Part shown: piece by piece, positions 1 through 12,490 of the stretch
Numbering within the stretch: the first letter of the stretch is position 1
Layout of the letters: each line of letters opens with the position of its first letter
NCBI GenBank assembly: GCA_036877525.1
Contig: JAZGTH010000002.1
Coordinates: 11,405,501-11,469,500, forward strand
Length of the DNA stretch: 64,000 nucleotides
Direction: 5' to 3'
Origin: Chromobotia macracanthus
Lineage: Eukaryota > Chordata > Actinopteri > Cypriniformes > Botiidae
Position numbers and translations under genes: made by a program
The notes under the pieces: generated by a model
What the model saw: only the letters and a program-made list of their open reading frames with translations
Told to the model about the DNA's origin: nothing
Databases searched by the model: none

Positions 1-475
1 TGTAGCACCCACCGCAAGCAATGCGTCCTCTCAATCGCGACCAAACACCCCGTCCAGCAAATAAAAATAGCAGGCGTCCTTCATAAAAAAACGAGCTTGT
101 GCAAACTCGAAACCTAGAAGGAATAACTGCAGGTTTGCATAACGCAAGAAGTGTCCGGACTTCGACGCACAGTGGAGATGGACGCTTACTCAAAACCTAG
201 ATTTCTTTTTCACGGAACATGGATGCAAAAGAAACTTTTGCAATAGAAAGTACTAAAACGGTGCATTCACCAACCGGTTTGCTTTCATATTGCGAGAGTT
301 TGTGATCGAGTTGCGCGGTGCTTGAGCGAGTCTCCAAGTATTGCCCCTCTCTGCTCTCAAAAACTATTTATCCAGACACCATAATCACGTGACCTGCATG
401 TCAGTAACCAGGAACTGGAGGAAGTTTAGCGCAGAAAACAGCAGCACTGTGCGCTTTATCCTTCATTTATTTGTG
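1..475. promoter_or_regulatory. CpG-rich segment at left edge, possible promoter or 5' flank of a neighbouring gene
   Basis: No coding frame is seen. CpG dinucleotides are frequent in the first 350 bases (for example around 30-45, 95-130, 155-185 and 300-335), while the next 3 kb are AT-rich and CpG-poor. A TATA-like ATAAATAG reads on the minus strand near 364-371. In human, FOXD2 lies downstream of FOXE3 in the same orientation; here that position would place a foxd2 start just left of the window, transcribed leftwards. That identity is inference only. Confidence 0.3.
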
Positions 476-2675
476 TGCTAATCAGGGATCAAGCATATTT
501 ATCCAACATACGCGCAAATGGTGAAAACGCACTGCATGCACAACGAAAAACATTTCTATGTGAAGGTTTAAATTCCCCATCATTTAATTTTATTGAATTT
601 AATGTTAAGAATATTAAAACAAATAAACTGGAGACAGCCTACGTTATTAAATTATGACATTGGTATCTTAGTACACTTCTAATTTTGTCGAAACAAATAT
701 TGGTATTTTATTCTTTTATTTCCTAAACAATATCGTTTAGATTTGTTGGTATAGACGAGATGTTATTGATAGAGAAAAAAATCATAATCTTTGCATTAAA
801 AACCAAGATAGACATTTATGCTTTAGGCTAATCGATAGATCTATTCGTACTAAATTAGCTAAATAAATGCGTTGCTTGATGAAGATTACAGGACTCATAT
901 TTTCTACAATAAACTAACATCTCTTAAAAACTAGTCTTAAACAGAGAGAGATTTTAATATTATGAAGCAACACGGCCATTCACAAAATTCTGGAAAATGA
1001 TGCAGTGCTACTCAATATTTGTCCTTTATTTTGAGACAGACCACACTGTGGTTTATTGCACATATTTGGTTACTTCGTGATATTTGACAATTTCTTTCTT
1101 TTCTGATTTGCATTTTTTTAATCAATGCAAAACAACACGAATCTATAACTTACTGTAAAGGTGCTAGACCTGTTTAGCAAAAATAATAAAACAGCCAGTA
1201 ATAATAATAAATCGCAAGCTGGAATGCTATTCTATGTAATCTCTATGCAATTCTTTACATAACTTTAGGCTGTCAGTGATCACTGCATATATGCTCGGGC
1301 TCGAGTTGTGCAAAGCTTTTCTTTATTTATTTTCTTTAACTTCTCGTGGATTTTATGTTTTCTCCGTCTGGATTTCCAAACATCTCCGTTTACGTTTCTC
1401 GTAACTAATAGACTGGCTATACTGAAGCCTATAGTGAAGGGCACACATGTAGCTTACTGCCTGCAACCTGCTCCAATTCGTCATTGTTGAGAGGGCGTAT
1501 GACAGGCTAATGTACCGCAAAACTGGAGTCTAATTCACTTTCGTTATTCACATACAAATACTAAGACCAAATATGCGTCTCAGGCAGATTATAACACGTA
1601 GGCTATATTAAATGTCTCTTTAAAATGCGCCCTGCATGTTTTGTGCCCAGATTTCAACAATCGTTCTCTATTCTGCTTTTTTGTTAACCTAAACACATTC
1701 ACTTAGTCTAAAGCATTTAAACGACACATTAAACTACTTTAACAAATCTAATTCTACTAAACTGTAGTCTGACAAAGTTAAAAAATGACCATCTTGTAAT
1801 TTATTTATACTGGCCTACTTGTTTGCATGCACATCTTGTCTGCTGGTCGTTAATTGCTAGCAAACGTCGTTCAAGATTTAACCTCTCCAAGTCACTAAAA
1901 AGAAACAACAAACATAAGCAAGGAAACACACGATAAACATTTTAGTTCATGTATAGTATAGGGATCTGTTTGTTTGAACAATAGCGTGTATTTATAGGTC
2001 ACATTTCCATCCTTCTGTCTCATTCAGCATATTTAATTTCTGATTTCTAAAGCTGAAAATAGGACGTTGTCGAATAAGGCTGTATGTATTTATAATGAAG
2101 CATGCATGCAACTTCTTGCATAAGAAAAATAATGTATAGCCCAAGTACGGAATACAACACCTTCACTTGTCTATGCAGTAAAACCAAAGAAAAGTGTTTG
2201 AAGTGTGTGCACGTAAGCTCTGCACAATGTCATAGTGCAAATCACAGGCGACACTCTCAAAAAAACCAGATAATCACCATCGGTTTTGACCCAAACTGAC
2301 AAAGAAGCTTCCGTTTCCTTTTCCCCCTCGGTTTTAAGTGGGTTCACTAGTCGATGGTCGATGTGTTGAGGGGCTGACGCGGAATAAAGGACTCTCGCAA
2401 AGGATACTGTAACGCTGTAGCACTTTTATACCACAATACTGCCTCCTAGCGGTCATCTGATGCAGTGTATAAATTAAAAAAATGAGCCTGAACTGTCCAT
2501 AACTAAATATATATATGATTTGATATGTTCTATATATTTAATTTGTAATAAAGTCTGTAACTTCAACCACTTTGAAACTAGTAAGCATTCATGCATAAAT
2601 ACTAAAGTCCACTTGAGTAAACAAATAAGGTGCATCCTAAATAGATTATCCAATTTTTCCATAATTTAAACAGTA

Positions 2676-2757
<82 letters not shown>

Positions 2758-3990
2758 AGAAAAGAAAATTAATGCACTTTGAGTATTGTAAAATTATTCT
2801 GTAACTTCCTTTTCGAGAATCAAAAAAGGATTGGTAAAGCAATACCGCAGTCTGCCCTTGTGACATGCCTAAATTTACATAACAGGCCTACCTATAACAG
2901 TCCCTGCAACAGTTTTCATACTTACATAAATAGATACATAAATACATAGCCCTGCATAAATGTTATCACATGAGATTTTACTGACCGCGGGTCACACCGC
3001 CTGTCATCACATGACACAGGCAACAATTACTTTAGTCAATGACATCTTTGAGTAGTTGAGCATTAACAGGTTAAAACCTTACCAAGGCCATCATTTCTAT
3101 GTTTGGCAGTACACTATTTTTACCCTGTATATGGGTTGAAGTCACTCAAAGTATTGGAGATACTGGCGACAGCCTTGGTTTAACGCTACATATGAGTGAT
3201 CTACGTGATGGTTAGTAAAAAGACGTCCATCCATTGTAAAATTAAAACAGACATAAATTAAGATTATCTTGTTATTTGCTATGCATTGGTAAAATCAGGC
3301 CTTGATCTTGACTTGATCGTGCATGCCATCTGGTGGCTACTAAGTGAAACGCTCCAAGTTTTACTGACTGAATTTTAACTTTGGTCATGACCAGCTGATG
3401 TCGCCCCCTCCCCAACAAAACAAGCAAACCATTGAACAACTTGTGATTAAAGGGAAAACTAATGCCATTAAAAGCTGCAGAATGCAAGAATAGGAACAAA
3501 TAACGAGTTACAAGGTATCTGAGTGACATCCATATCACAAGAAAGTGGTGTTATATCATACTATATTAAATATATTGTAGTTAGTCAATGTCAGTTTATC
3601 TATGGAGGCACTACATCTGTGAACATAAATAAATTCTCATCAGTTTCTCTGGTGCATGTTTTATTTTAAGGGTTCTGTATGCTGGATAAATATATTTAAC
3701 ATCTTAAATAGCGTAAAACTTAAACAATTTAAATGACATGTTGGCTGTGTAAAAAAAAATGACCAAGAGATATCCAAGACTCAAGATCATATAAAAGAAG
3801 GCATATAAAAATAAATCATCATCACATGGATAAACCGACCACTGCAAGTTTTAGAAACAACACATTTGTAGCGGTATTTTAGTTGCTTCACTCGCAAAAG
3901 AAATTACAAACGAAAGCAAAACGATCCGACATATCATTTTCAGTGTTTTATAGTTATTTTTGCGCTACATCATCGAAAACCAGCATAAAC
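476..3990. other. AT-rich intergenic region, no gene seen
   Basis: I find no coding exon with family resemblance on either strand. Open frames here are short and lack recognisable domains. The stretch holds one long TG microsatellite (2679-2756) and otherwise AT-rich unique-looking DNA. It could carry enhancers of foxe3 or of a gene to the left, which cannot be judged from one sequence. Confidence 0.5.
2679..2756. repeat. (TG)n microsatellite
   Basis: About 39 uninterrupted TG dinucleotides. It makes a spurious poly(His-Thr) frame on the minus strand. It is long and pure enough to be highly polymorphic. Confidence 0.97.
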
Positions 3991-3996
3991 CATTTG

Positions 3997-4002
3997 TTTA
4001 TT
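3997..4002 (-). terminator. candidate polyadenylation signal of foxe3
   Basis: AATAAA on the minus strand, about 275 bases past the foxe3 stop codon, which fits a short 3' UTR. A second TTTATT (minus-strand AATAAA) occurs near 3660 and could serve a longer transcript. Transcript data would decide between them. Confidence 0.4.
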
Positions 4003-4276
4003 TTAGACACAAATACATTTAAAACAGATGACAAAATGAATGACACGGAACACATCTATTCACATCCAGCTGTTCACCTAACAAATGCATAAACTCTTAC
4101 TTTGTTAATTTTACTACATGCAGTCAACTTCTGTTATACAAACCAACACTTGTCATGATACTCAGTCACGGGTCCGAGTAAAAGAAACGTGGTTACAACA
4201 AATGCAAACGTGTTAGATATTAGAAAACTGATTTCTGGCGTTGAAATTTGTAGTCAGTGCATGAGTTGTGGCGACT

Positions 4277-5545
4277 TTACATGTATCGCTCCAGTCCCGG
4301 GGCAAAATTTGCCTGTCTCATATATGAATTATTATAGGAGTTCATTGCTGGGCCGGAGAGACCCAACAGGGGTTCAGTGTGCTCGGTGCAAGAGCCAGAG
4401 CGCACAGACGGCAGCGCAATTCTGTTCCCTGAACAGTACACCTGTGAACCACCCGGAGAGAAGCTGGCCTGGGTGACCCCGGACAGGTGAGAAGGTGATG
4501 CTGATGAGGGGTAAGCGTAGCCGGTCGTCATGCTTGGAGCAAGCGACCCCGTGTTCCTGCTCAGCATGTTGTTTGTGGGATTTATCGGTTGTGTCTGAAA
4601 GCACGCCGGGTCGGAGGTAGATACGGAACAGCTGGAGGTCATGGTACCCATGTCACCCGCACCCAGGCCGAGCGACTGCGCATTGAGGTCTCCTCCTGGT
4701 CCGCTCTGCATGACGGTCTGCGGGCTGATAATGTTATCGATGCTGAACATCCTAGTCTGGCCTTGAGAAACCCCGGACGATGGCTGGTAATGATGAAGCA
4801 TCGCCGGGTGCGAAGAACCGGTGAGCTGGGACCCGTAGCCCGACGTCATACTGGGGTACAGTGCGTTGGGGTACGTCTGTCTGCCCATAGGGGTGGGTGT
4901 GAAAGCGCTGGAGCTTTGCATGTACCCAGGGTATGTGGTCACATCTGTCCGCTTGAACCTTTTTCTCCTGCGTAAAAAACTCCCGTTATCGAACATGTCC
5001 TCGGCGGCGGGGTCGAGGGTCCAGTAGTTCCCCTTGCCGGGCCTACCGGGCTCTCGAGGGATTTTCACAAAGCAGTCGTTCAGGGTGAGGTTGTGCCGTA
5101 TTGAATTTTGCCATTTCTTTGAGTTCTCGCGGTAAAATGGAAAGCGCTCCATGATAAATTTATAAATGCCACCCAAGGTTAGTTTTCTCTCGGGTGAGTT
5201 GGCGATGGCCATTGCTATTAGGGCGATGTAACTGTAGGGTGGTTTTCCTCGCTGCACCGGCCTTTTTCTTCGACGGCTCCCGGAGGAAGGCAGATGTTCG
5301 TCGGTCTGACCCACCGAAACCCCTTCCTCTCGTCCTGCGTTTGGGCTGCTGCCCCGAGGCTCGGCCTTGATCAGAACACCGTCCTTCGGTCGAGCTTGGT
5401 GGGTAAGCGGTGGAGGGAGAATCGGGGAGTCCAGGTTCACGTTTGGAGACATAAGCACCGGACTGGCCGCCTCGGCGGGCGAGTGGTGTGACTCTGCCGT
5501 CATGTTGCACATGCCCGTGAAATATGAAAAATTTGCAAGATTCAT
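4277..5545 (-). CDS. foxe3: Forkhead box protein E3, single-exon gene
   Basis: Intronless frame of 422 residues. FoxE3 is a nuclear winged-helix transcription factor needed for lens epithelium proliferation and lens vesicle development in vertebrates. The forkhead domain spans about residues 99-199, beginning RGKPPYSYIALIAMAI, with recognition helix NSIRHNLTLN at 147-156 and a basic wing/NLS, LRRRKRFKR, at 191-199. A sumoylation-type motif IKAE lies at 59-62. The C-terminal part has RMFSIDNI and ends SYMRQANFAPGLERYM, matching the human FOXE3 ending (YLRQ-F-SGLERYL) and unlike FOXE1. It lacks the alanine/proline-rich low-complexity of mammalian FOXE3 and is therefore not shortened by repeats; it is longer than human FOXE3 (about 319 residues). 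Two in-frame methionines (residues 1 and 15) are possible starts; I took the first because it is 115 bases below a well-placed TATA box. The gene lies tail-out towards the left edge. Confidence 0.93.
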   Translation of the reverse strand: MNLANFSYFTGMCNMTAESHHSPAEAASPVLMSPNVNLDSPILPPPLTHQARPKDGVLIKAEPRGSSPNAGREEGVSVGQTDEHLPSSGSRRRKRPVQRGKPPYSYIALIAMAIANSPERKLTLGGIYKFIMERFPFYRENSKKWQNSIRHNLTLNDCFVKIPREPGRPGKGNYWTLDPAAEDMFDNGSFLRRRKRFKRTDVTTYPGYMQSSSAFTPTPMGRQTYPNALYPSMTSGYGSQLTGSSHPAMLHHYQPSSGVSQGQTRMFSIDNIISPQTVMQSGPGGDLNAQSLGLGAGDMGTMTSSCSVSTSDPACFQTQPINPTNNMLSRNTGSLAPSMTTGYAYPSSASPSHLSGVTQASFSPGGSQVYCSGNRIALPSVRSGSCTEHTEPLLGLSGPAMNSYNNSYMRQANFAPGLERYM

Positions 5546-5686
5546 AAAAGTTGTCTTTTATTACTTTAGGATTTTAGAAACGGTCTTAGTCAACCTGCCC
5601 AACAAACAGGCCGCGGAAAAAGTTTTGCGCTCTCGGCTGGAGATAAGAGATGTGTTTGTCTAACCAGGTGTGCGAGTCGGGGGGAG

Positions 5687-5693
5687 TTTTATA
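5687..5693 (-). promoter_or_regulatory. TATA box of foxe3
   Basis: TATAAAA on the minus strand, in a GC-rich setting, 142 bases upstream of the foxe3 start codon. It predicts transcription starting near 5657-5662 and a 5' UTR of roughly 115 bases with no intron. This is a sequence match plus spacing; no expression evidence is available. Confidence 0.65.
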
Positions 5694-5915
5694 GACCGGG
5701 CGCAGTGACGACACGGGCGGACTCTTGATGATGGAATGGGCGTTAGAGAGTTTTTTGTAAAGTTTTCTAACAAAAAAAGTGTAAGGTTAAAAGATCAATG
5801 GTATATTCATGGTAGATTATATTTACCACAAACTGAGATAACTTTAGATTCGTTTTAAATATGTGAAAGAAGAATACATAAATGCTTGTATGTAGAATAA
5901 ATACATTTACAATGT

Positions 5916-6062
5916 ATGCATTTGGCAGACGCTTTAATCCAAAGCATTAATGCATAATGACTTCATTGTTTTTATCAATATGTTTCTTCTGTGGAAATCC
6001 AACCCTCAACCTTTGCACTGCTAATGCAATGCTCTACCAATAAATCTACAGTAACACAAACA
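5916..6062. mobile_element. tRNA-derived SINE fragment
   Basis: Begins with GCATTTGGCAGACGCTTTAATCC and ends with a degenerate reverse tRNA-like promoter (CAACCTTTGCACTGCTAATGCAATGCTCTACCA). The same pair of blocks recurs near 14965, 30500 (reversed) and 35702, so this is a dispersed family. The tRNA-like half reads on the minus strand as box B then box A in reverse. Diverged and presumably inactive. Confidence 0.65.
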
Positions 6063-7420
6063 GGAATACACAGTTTATGTTTCTATTTACATATTACTAT
6101 ACTAACACATACACTGATTATTGCCAGCAGTCAAAGTTGAAGTAAAACCACAAAGGAAGTGACACCTAATCTGACCCTACAGAATATACATCATCAGATT
6201 ATAGATAAGGGCAAAGTGGCCCACATAATAACTTCCACTGACCTGGAGGTCCTAAAATTGTCAGGATTAGGAACTGAAGGTTGGGGAGGTGGAATGTTAA
6301 ATACTGTTCACCACACACAAAGTACTTGTCCTCTCACAGAGGAATCACCAAAAAAAAAACCTTACTGTTACTGAAAAAACACTACAGTAGTGAATTTGTT
6401 GAAAGAAGGAAATCCTCGAATCACAAGAAAAGACTAACAAAAGAATATCTCTGATCTTTCTCTATTCATCTCACAGTTTGCCCAGAGTTCAATGTGTATC
6501 TAGGACAGAAACAACACACAGAAAGGCTGCAACTGACTTCCCAAACTAACTCTCAATCCACCAATTAAAAAATAATAACATGCCTCTAAAAACAGCAATT
6601 GAGCTATGAAAGCTTTACAGCATGTTAAGACAATACAGCGGATTTATTTAAATTCTCCAGAAGCAGACTAGAGAGGGAATAATGATAATAAACTGAAGTC
6701 TTTGTTACAATGATTTAATCGACTGAGATAAAAAGTCAAAATAGTTGATGTGCCCAGATAATTATTCCAAGCTGTAATGACTAGTTAAATTTATAAAGGA
6801 ATTACTAGGGCTTTCCTTTTCAACACAAGGGATCTACAGGAGGGCCAGGAGGTGGAAAGTTAATTTGGATCTTTAACTCCACTTTGTTTAGGATCACACA
6901 TCATAACTAACGTTAAAAAAACGTTTTCTGAATGTATGACCAACATAGACTTTAAATATGTTTTTGGGTAGCAAGACAGTGATGGTGAGTGAGCTTCAGA
7001 CAGTACTGGAGTTTGTTTTCAAAGCAAGACCTAATCCAGCAACACTCAGCAGCCCTCTGACTGATAAGAAAGAAATGGTAGGATGAATAAGACCAGAGTC
7101 ATAAACTATAACAGCGTCCACATCCCTGCCTACACTCACCACTGCCCCAGCACAAAGCATGTGGAGGCCTCAGCCCACGCCCCCCTCCCTACACCCAGAC
7201 GCACTAAGCCCGGCTAGCCGAACACAGTGGCTGGCTAACAGCTTCAGACAGGCGTGGGATCAGGGTTGTATCCAAGCAGGATCTGCCTCTAGTGCTGCCA
7301 GGTCAGGCAGACAAACAAGGGCTATAGCCAGGAAACAGCCCTAACAACCCCCCACCCTCATCCACCAGCCCGAGGGTCTACCATCTCACGGTAATCCCCG
7401 TAATATTACTCCTGCATCAC

Positions 7421-7455
7421 ACACACATGCACGCACGCACACACACACACACACA
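7421..7455. repeat. (AC)n / ACGC microsatellite
   Basis: Short run of AC dinucleotides preceded by CACGCACGCA. No gene nearby. Confidence 0.9.
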
Positions 7456-10400
7456 GTCTCTCAACTCTCCTAATATTCGAAATACTGCAATGTAATGTTT
7501 ACATAAAGTACAGTATATTTCTATTCACAGAAGTATACCAATGCATTGGCATGCAATATACCATGACTGATGTGTCAGCCTTTACAACAACTGATTTTAC
7601 AGTAACATCACAATACAGGTACCATTCCTCAGGGCCTCCAAGGTTGTGTTTGCACAATGAATTAAAAGGAACTTTACATGACCTCAAGCAAAATCATGAA
7701 AACATGAAAAGTTTACCAACAGCTAAAGTGGCCCCAAAAAGCATTCCGATATATATTTAAATGATTAAATTTCTCTGCATTAGAAAATAAAATATACAAC
7801 AAATTGTCATTTTAAAAATAATTTATAAGACATTTAAGACATTTTCTTTATACTGGCTCGACTTTCATAAAATCATTTACTCTCATGTCATTTCAAATGT
7901 GTATGACTTTCTTTATTCACTGCAGAAAATAAGAAATTCTGACGACTGTGCTAGCTGCTCTACACACAACTACAACGAATGAGAACAGATGCTCTTAATA
8001 AGAGAAGCAGCACTGGCTGATGAATCTGCTATGTTTCTGAACAGGCATAACAAACCATCTCTTGTGGTCAAGAATGTGGAGACAGGATTCTATGGGGAAC
8101 TGTAAGGGGACTGAATGATACTTCTATAGTGCTTGTGCCTTGTAAAATATTTAGTTCCTAGCCATTATAATTGCATTGAAAGGAATGAACAGTGAAGTTT
8201 CTCATTTTATAATGGAATAAACAGTCAAACAGGTTCTAATAAACATCCGGATAAGACAATGATAAGAACTACTCCTTTGAAATAAAAACTGCTCTGATAT
8301 TTGATTTTCTGATGCAATGACACTCAAACATTTTAATGTGGTTAAATACGTGATGTGGTTAATATATTTGCTGAGCCACATAACAACTCATCTCTACCTT
8401 TCACCCCCAAGTCAACATTAATTGGACCTTTCTGGTGTTGGAAGATGTTTTTGAAAATGTGCTTGATGGCCGATTTTGCTTTATCAGTCGTTCTATGTTC
8501 TAGAGAGTGAGATCTGAAGGAAGAGGGGTTAGAAAGAGAGAGAGAACTGCTGAGTAAACACTTGGAACTCATTCATTTGCACACTGGCTCCAGGCAGGGC
8601 TTGGGTTCGAGAGGGGGTGCATGAGAAAAAGAGAGAGAGAATGAAAGAACAGGAGCGAACGAAAGAGGGCAAAGCGAGCGGGAGAAAGAGCTGCCCCTTT
8701 TCTTACCCAAGCTCATCAAGTACGGGCCAGGGCTCCTGAAAACGGCTGGATTAGTGGAGGGCTGGGGCTCGGTCATGTCGGCTCAGCCCACATCACTCCT
8801 GCACTGCACGCTACGCTGCTCCGCTAAAGCGTTTCAACATGGTTCTCACAGATACACGCACACAGACACAAAGCATATACACGTTTACTAGCATGCTCTC
8901 AGCGCAGGTCACTGATGGACATTCTCAAAATGACAAGTCAACACACACAACATGTTACACTTCATTTGTATCTCTGTTTGTTTCCCTCTTGTTTGACTGC
9001 ACTGAAAGCAACATTATTAGATAAAAGATTTAGTTGTTTGTTTAACAATAAAAATTAATACATGTCTTTATGTTTATAATCCTTTTGGGCAACAAGATAT
9101 TGAAAAAGATGTGATATGCGATAACTTGCTAAATAATTAAATACACGGTATGCAGTATGATAATGCTTAAAATGTGTTAACCCTTTATTAAGTATATTAA
9201 AATATATTTAAAATTTTAAAACTAAAAATGATATAACCAACTTACGTTTCTAAACCAACTTTGCTATTTGCATTATTGCAAACCATTGCGATATGCACAT
9301 TTGCAATATTTTGATAATTTTAATACATTGTGCAGCCCTATAATCCTCTATTAGCATTAAATCCATGCACTTCTAAAAGTCTGTCTCTAAGCTACATGCA
9401 TTGGTCCACACGCATTGCTTGATCTTATCAACAAACTCTTAATGACAGCTCTTATTGATTTTGACCCTGAGGCTCTGCGCCCATGCACCAGTTCACACTC
9501 ACTAGAACAAACACAGTTACATCCTGATCAAAACCAGCTTTCCTTCCCGTTTTTCGACTTAATCATCTATTCTGAAGTGCAGGAAGATTACAGTCATTAT
9601 ATAATGATAAAAACACGTGTCTACATCACAAAGTCAAAAAGCACTGAAAAAGTTACTAACAAACTTCCACCCTGTGCTGTCTTATGCACTTTATTGATTT
9701 TGTCATGGTGAGGTCTCATTTGTGTAGTTAGTTGTGCATGTCATGCCCTAAATGATGCAACAGGTAACCCAGTATATAACCGAACAAGTCAAACAGGAAT
9801 TTCTGTCAACAATCAATCGAATTACATGAAGAGGTCCCTCTGCTTGTGAATTCAATGGGTGTGTTATAGAGAATTTCTATTTGGACAGTGTAAGACTCAG
9901 GATGACCACATCACTCATGATGGGAAGGAGTAAGGGACAAATCAACAAATGTCAATAGCTTCATCTTTAAAAGCCACAAAAAAATAAAAGACAAAAAGAT
10001 CAAATGGAACAGAAAAGTGTGAAGCAGATTTACTCTCGTCTTTTAGCGGCCTAGGTTTGGGTATGCTTGTTGATTCTCCAGTCTGCTGTTACTGAGTGGG
10101 AAGTGACCTGAGCAGGCAGGAGATTCCTAATGCGTTAGGTGGCCCAGACTGCTGACTGAATGAGTGACTGACTAAACGTGTCTGTCTATAGAAAAGGGGG
10201 TTTTAAGGGTTGTGAATTATCCTGAAGCACTGCAAAATGTTGCAATGATGCACACAGCAAAAATTCCCAAAGAACTGCTTGTAATATTTAAAAAAAACAA
10301 TGCTGCCACTAAAACAACAGGTATAATTTGGTTATATTGCATCGTACAGAATAATAACTTGGTGCTGATATTTGTAAGCTTTAAAATAAAGATGTGAGGA

Positions 10401-11099
10401 TGACAACAGAAAACAGTTGCTCATTAAAACAGACAGCCACAGCGAACGAAAACTAGAAACTGAATGGAAACTTTTGAAACTGAAATTACTGCCTTTTTAT
10501 GTCTATCCACCAATCAAATTTCTTGGAAAAAGTGAGCTAGTGACGCAAAATAGGCCACAGGGCTCTGAAAAGAGAGCCAGAGATGACCACAGAGAGACAA
10601 GGGCCTTCTGTCTCATCCCAGCTTTATCATTCTGCACACACTTCTCCTTGTCATTAACCTGTTTATGGCATAAAAAAACTTGTAAAAAAAAAATATAAAA
10701 ATTTCAAGAAAATGTGACTTTTTTTAGTTGGGTTCTATAGATTGTATAAATTGTAAATTTGTATATTCGGTTAAAAGCTTAAACATGACAACTTCATGTA
10801 ACCAGCCTGAAAGTGTAGCGGGAGTCGTGGCATCTGTGATGTGGTTTAGCATTGAATAGTGATGAGAGATGAAGTTCCAGTATCTCAAACCCTTCAATAC
10901 ATAGAGAGAGGGAGAGAGAGGGGCAACAGCAAGGCATCTTACAACATACACATCTGTAGGCCTACATTCTGTTCACTCACAAACAGGTCCAGCGTCTACA
11001 CACACACACACCTCAGCTTTTATCTTTGTGACATTTCATTAAAGCAGAAAGGTCAGATGCAAGCAGGTTTCTAATGAGTTCCTCACCTTCTGTGCTCCA

Positions 11100-11460
11100 C
11101 CAACAATTCATCCAGTAACACACACACACATACACACACACAGGTTTTTATGTTTTATGGAGACATTCCATAGAAGTAATGGTTGTTATACTGTACAAAC
11201 TGTACATTGCATCTCCCTACACTAACCCTATCCCTAAACCTAACCATCACAGAAAACTTTCTATTTTAGATTTTCAGAAAGGTCATTCTGTATGATTTAT
11301 AAGCTTGTTTTTTTATGGAGACCTAAAAAACATCCCCACAAGGTTAAAATTGACTGGTATTACTATATTTGTGGGGAATACAGTAATATATTATAACAAA
11401 TAAAAATATATTACTATATTTTTATTTGGTCCCCATAATTTAGTGAATACTAAATTACAC
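11100..11460. mobile_element. CA-microsatellite-linked dispersed repeat, copy 1
   Basis: A CA run is followed by GGTTTTTATGTTTTATGGAGACATTCC, a CCCTATCCCTAAACCTAACC block, TTTCAGAAAGGTCATTCTGTATG and ACAAGGTTAAAA. The same ordered blocks occur in reverse complement at about 49940-50240, and partly at 12225-12490 and 50240-50550. It is a multi-copy element whose end is a CA/TG microsatellite. Class not determined. Confidence 0.6.
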
Positions 11461-12224
11461 TGAGTCACTGAATTACACCAGCTACCTGTACATGCCATTA
11501 GGTAATCAGATGTTTTAGGAATTTCACCATTCCTCTGCCTGGTCACTTTTCCATTGCACGGCTTTAAGTGTATTGTACTTGTTTACCAAGGGAGGATTCT
11601 CATGTCTGTTTCAGCATCGAGTCACATTACAAGGTTTGAATAGGTGGTAAAGTGGTCTAGACCTGTGCTGTATAGCTAAGAGAAGGACTGGATTATTTAC
11701 CCACCCTTCAAGGATTACAGCCCATCTTAACCTGTCCATTAGTCCATTAGTCCTGGGCCATCTTAGACAGATAACCTACCGTACACACATCACCCTCCTC
11801 TATTTCTCTCATTCTTTTTCTTTAGCTAAACTCTAATCCTCTTCTCCAGAAGCCCGGTTTGTTAGAGCCGGCTGACTGAACTAAAACTCCTGCTTCCTCC
11901 CTTTCTTCTGCTTCTCTTCCTCTGATGGCTAATTCTCTTGCTCTTTGTGTTATCAGTCTGACCTCAAGCCAGGCAAAGACAGGTGAGATCTCGCCCCTAA
12001 GGTTACATAAACTTTATAAATGCATATCACAGCATATCATATGGATAACTGACTAAACATGCACGCCAAAGAAATGTGTGTAAAATTAGATCCAATCTGC
12101 AATTTGCATAATGATCTCACAAGAACCTGTTACCATTAAAACAAGAAACAAGACCAGGTGTGTATAGGGGACTTTGACACATTAAAAGTCCTCAGCTTTT
12201 AGTTGCTGAAGACAGCCTATACAC

Positions 12225-12490
12225 ACATAGAAACACACACACACACACACACACTTATCTAACTAAATGGGGACATTCAATAGACTTCTATTGTTTTTAT
12301 AAACCACTAGTTACAAACACTATAATCTAACCCGTACTTAAACTCTAATAAAAACGTTCTGCATTTTTACAATTTAAAACACAACTGTTCTATATTGTTT
12401 ACGGTGTTTTTACAAACGAGTACGTCCCCAAAAGGAGGTTTTGCTCACGTTTGGGTACAAATTTGTCCCCAACATATGGTTAAGTAACCC
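12225..12490. mobile_element. CA-microsatellite-linked dispersed repeat, copy 2 (diverged)
   Basis: Starts with a CA run at about 12234-12254, then GGGGACATTCAATAGACTTCTATTG, an AACCCGTACTTAAACTC block and GTCCCCAAC near its end. The order of blocks follows the copy at 11.1 kb but with more substitutions. No coding capacity. Confidence 0.5.

Noticed and set aside
4277..5545. FOXE1 (thyroid factor) identity
   Set aside because: The C-terminus YMRQ-F--GLERYM and the FSIDNI motif match FOXE3, and the neighbours fit the human chromosome 1 group.
4374..5663. Plus-strand and other-frame ORFs over foxe3
   Set aside because: They are shadows of the foxe3 coding sequence; the minus-strand forkhead frame explains the region.
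7141..7400. GC-rich patch as a possible coding exon
   Set aside because: The 61-codon frame has no family resemblance and no convincing splice context; it may be a regulatory element but nothing shows it.
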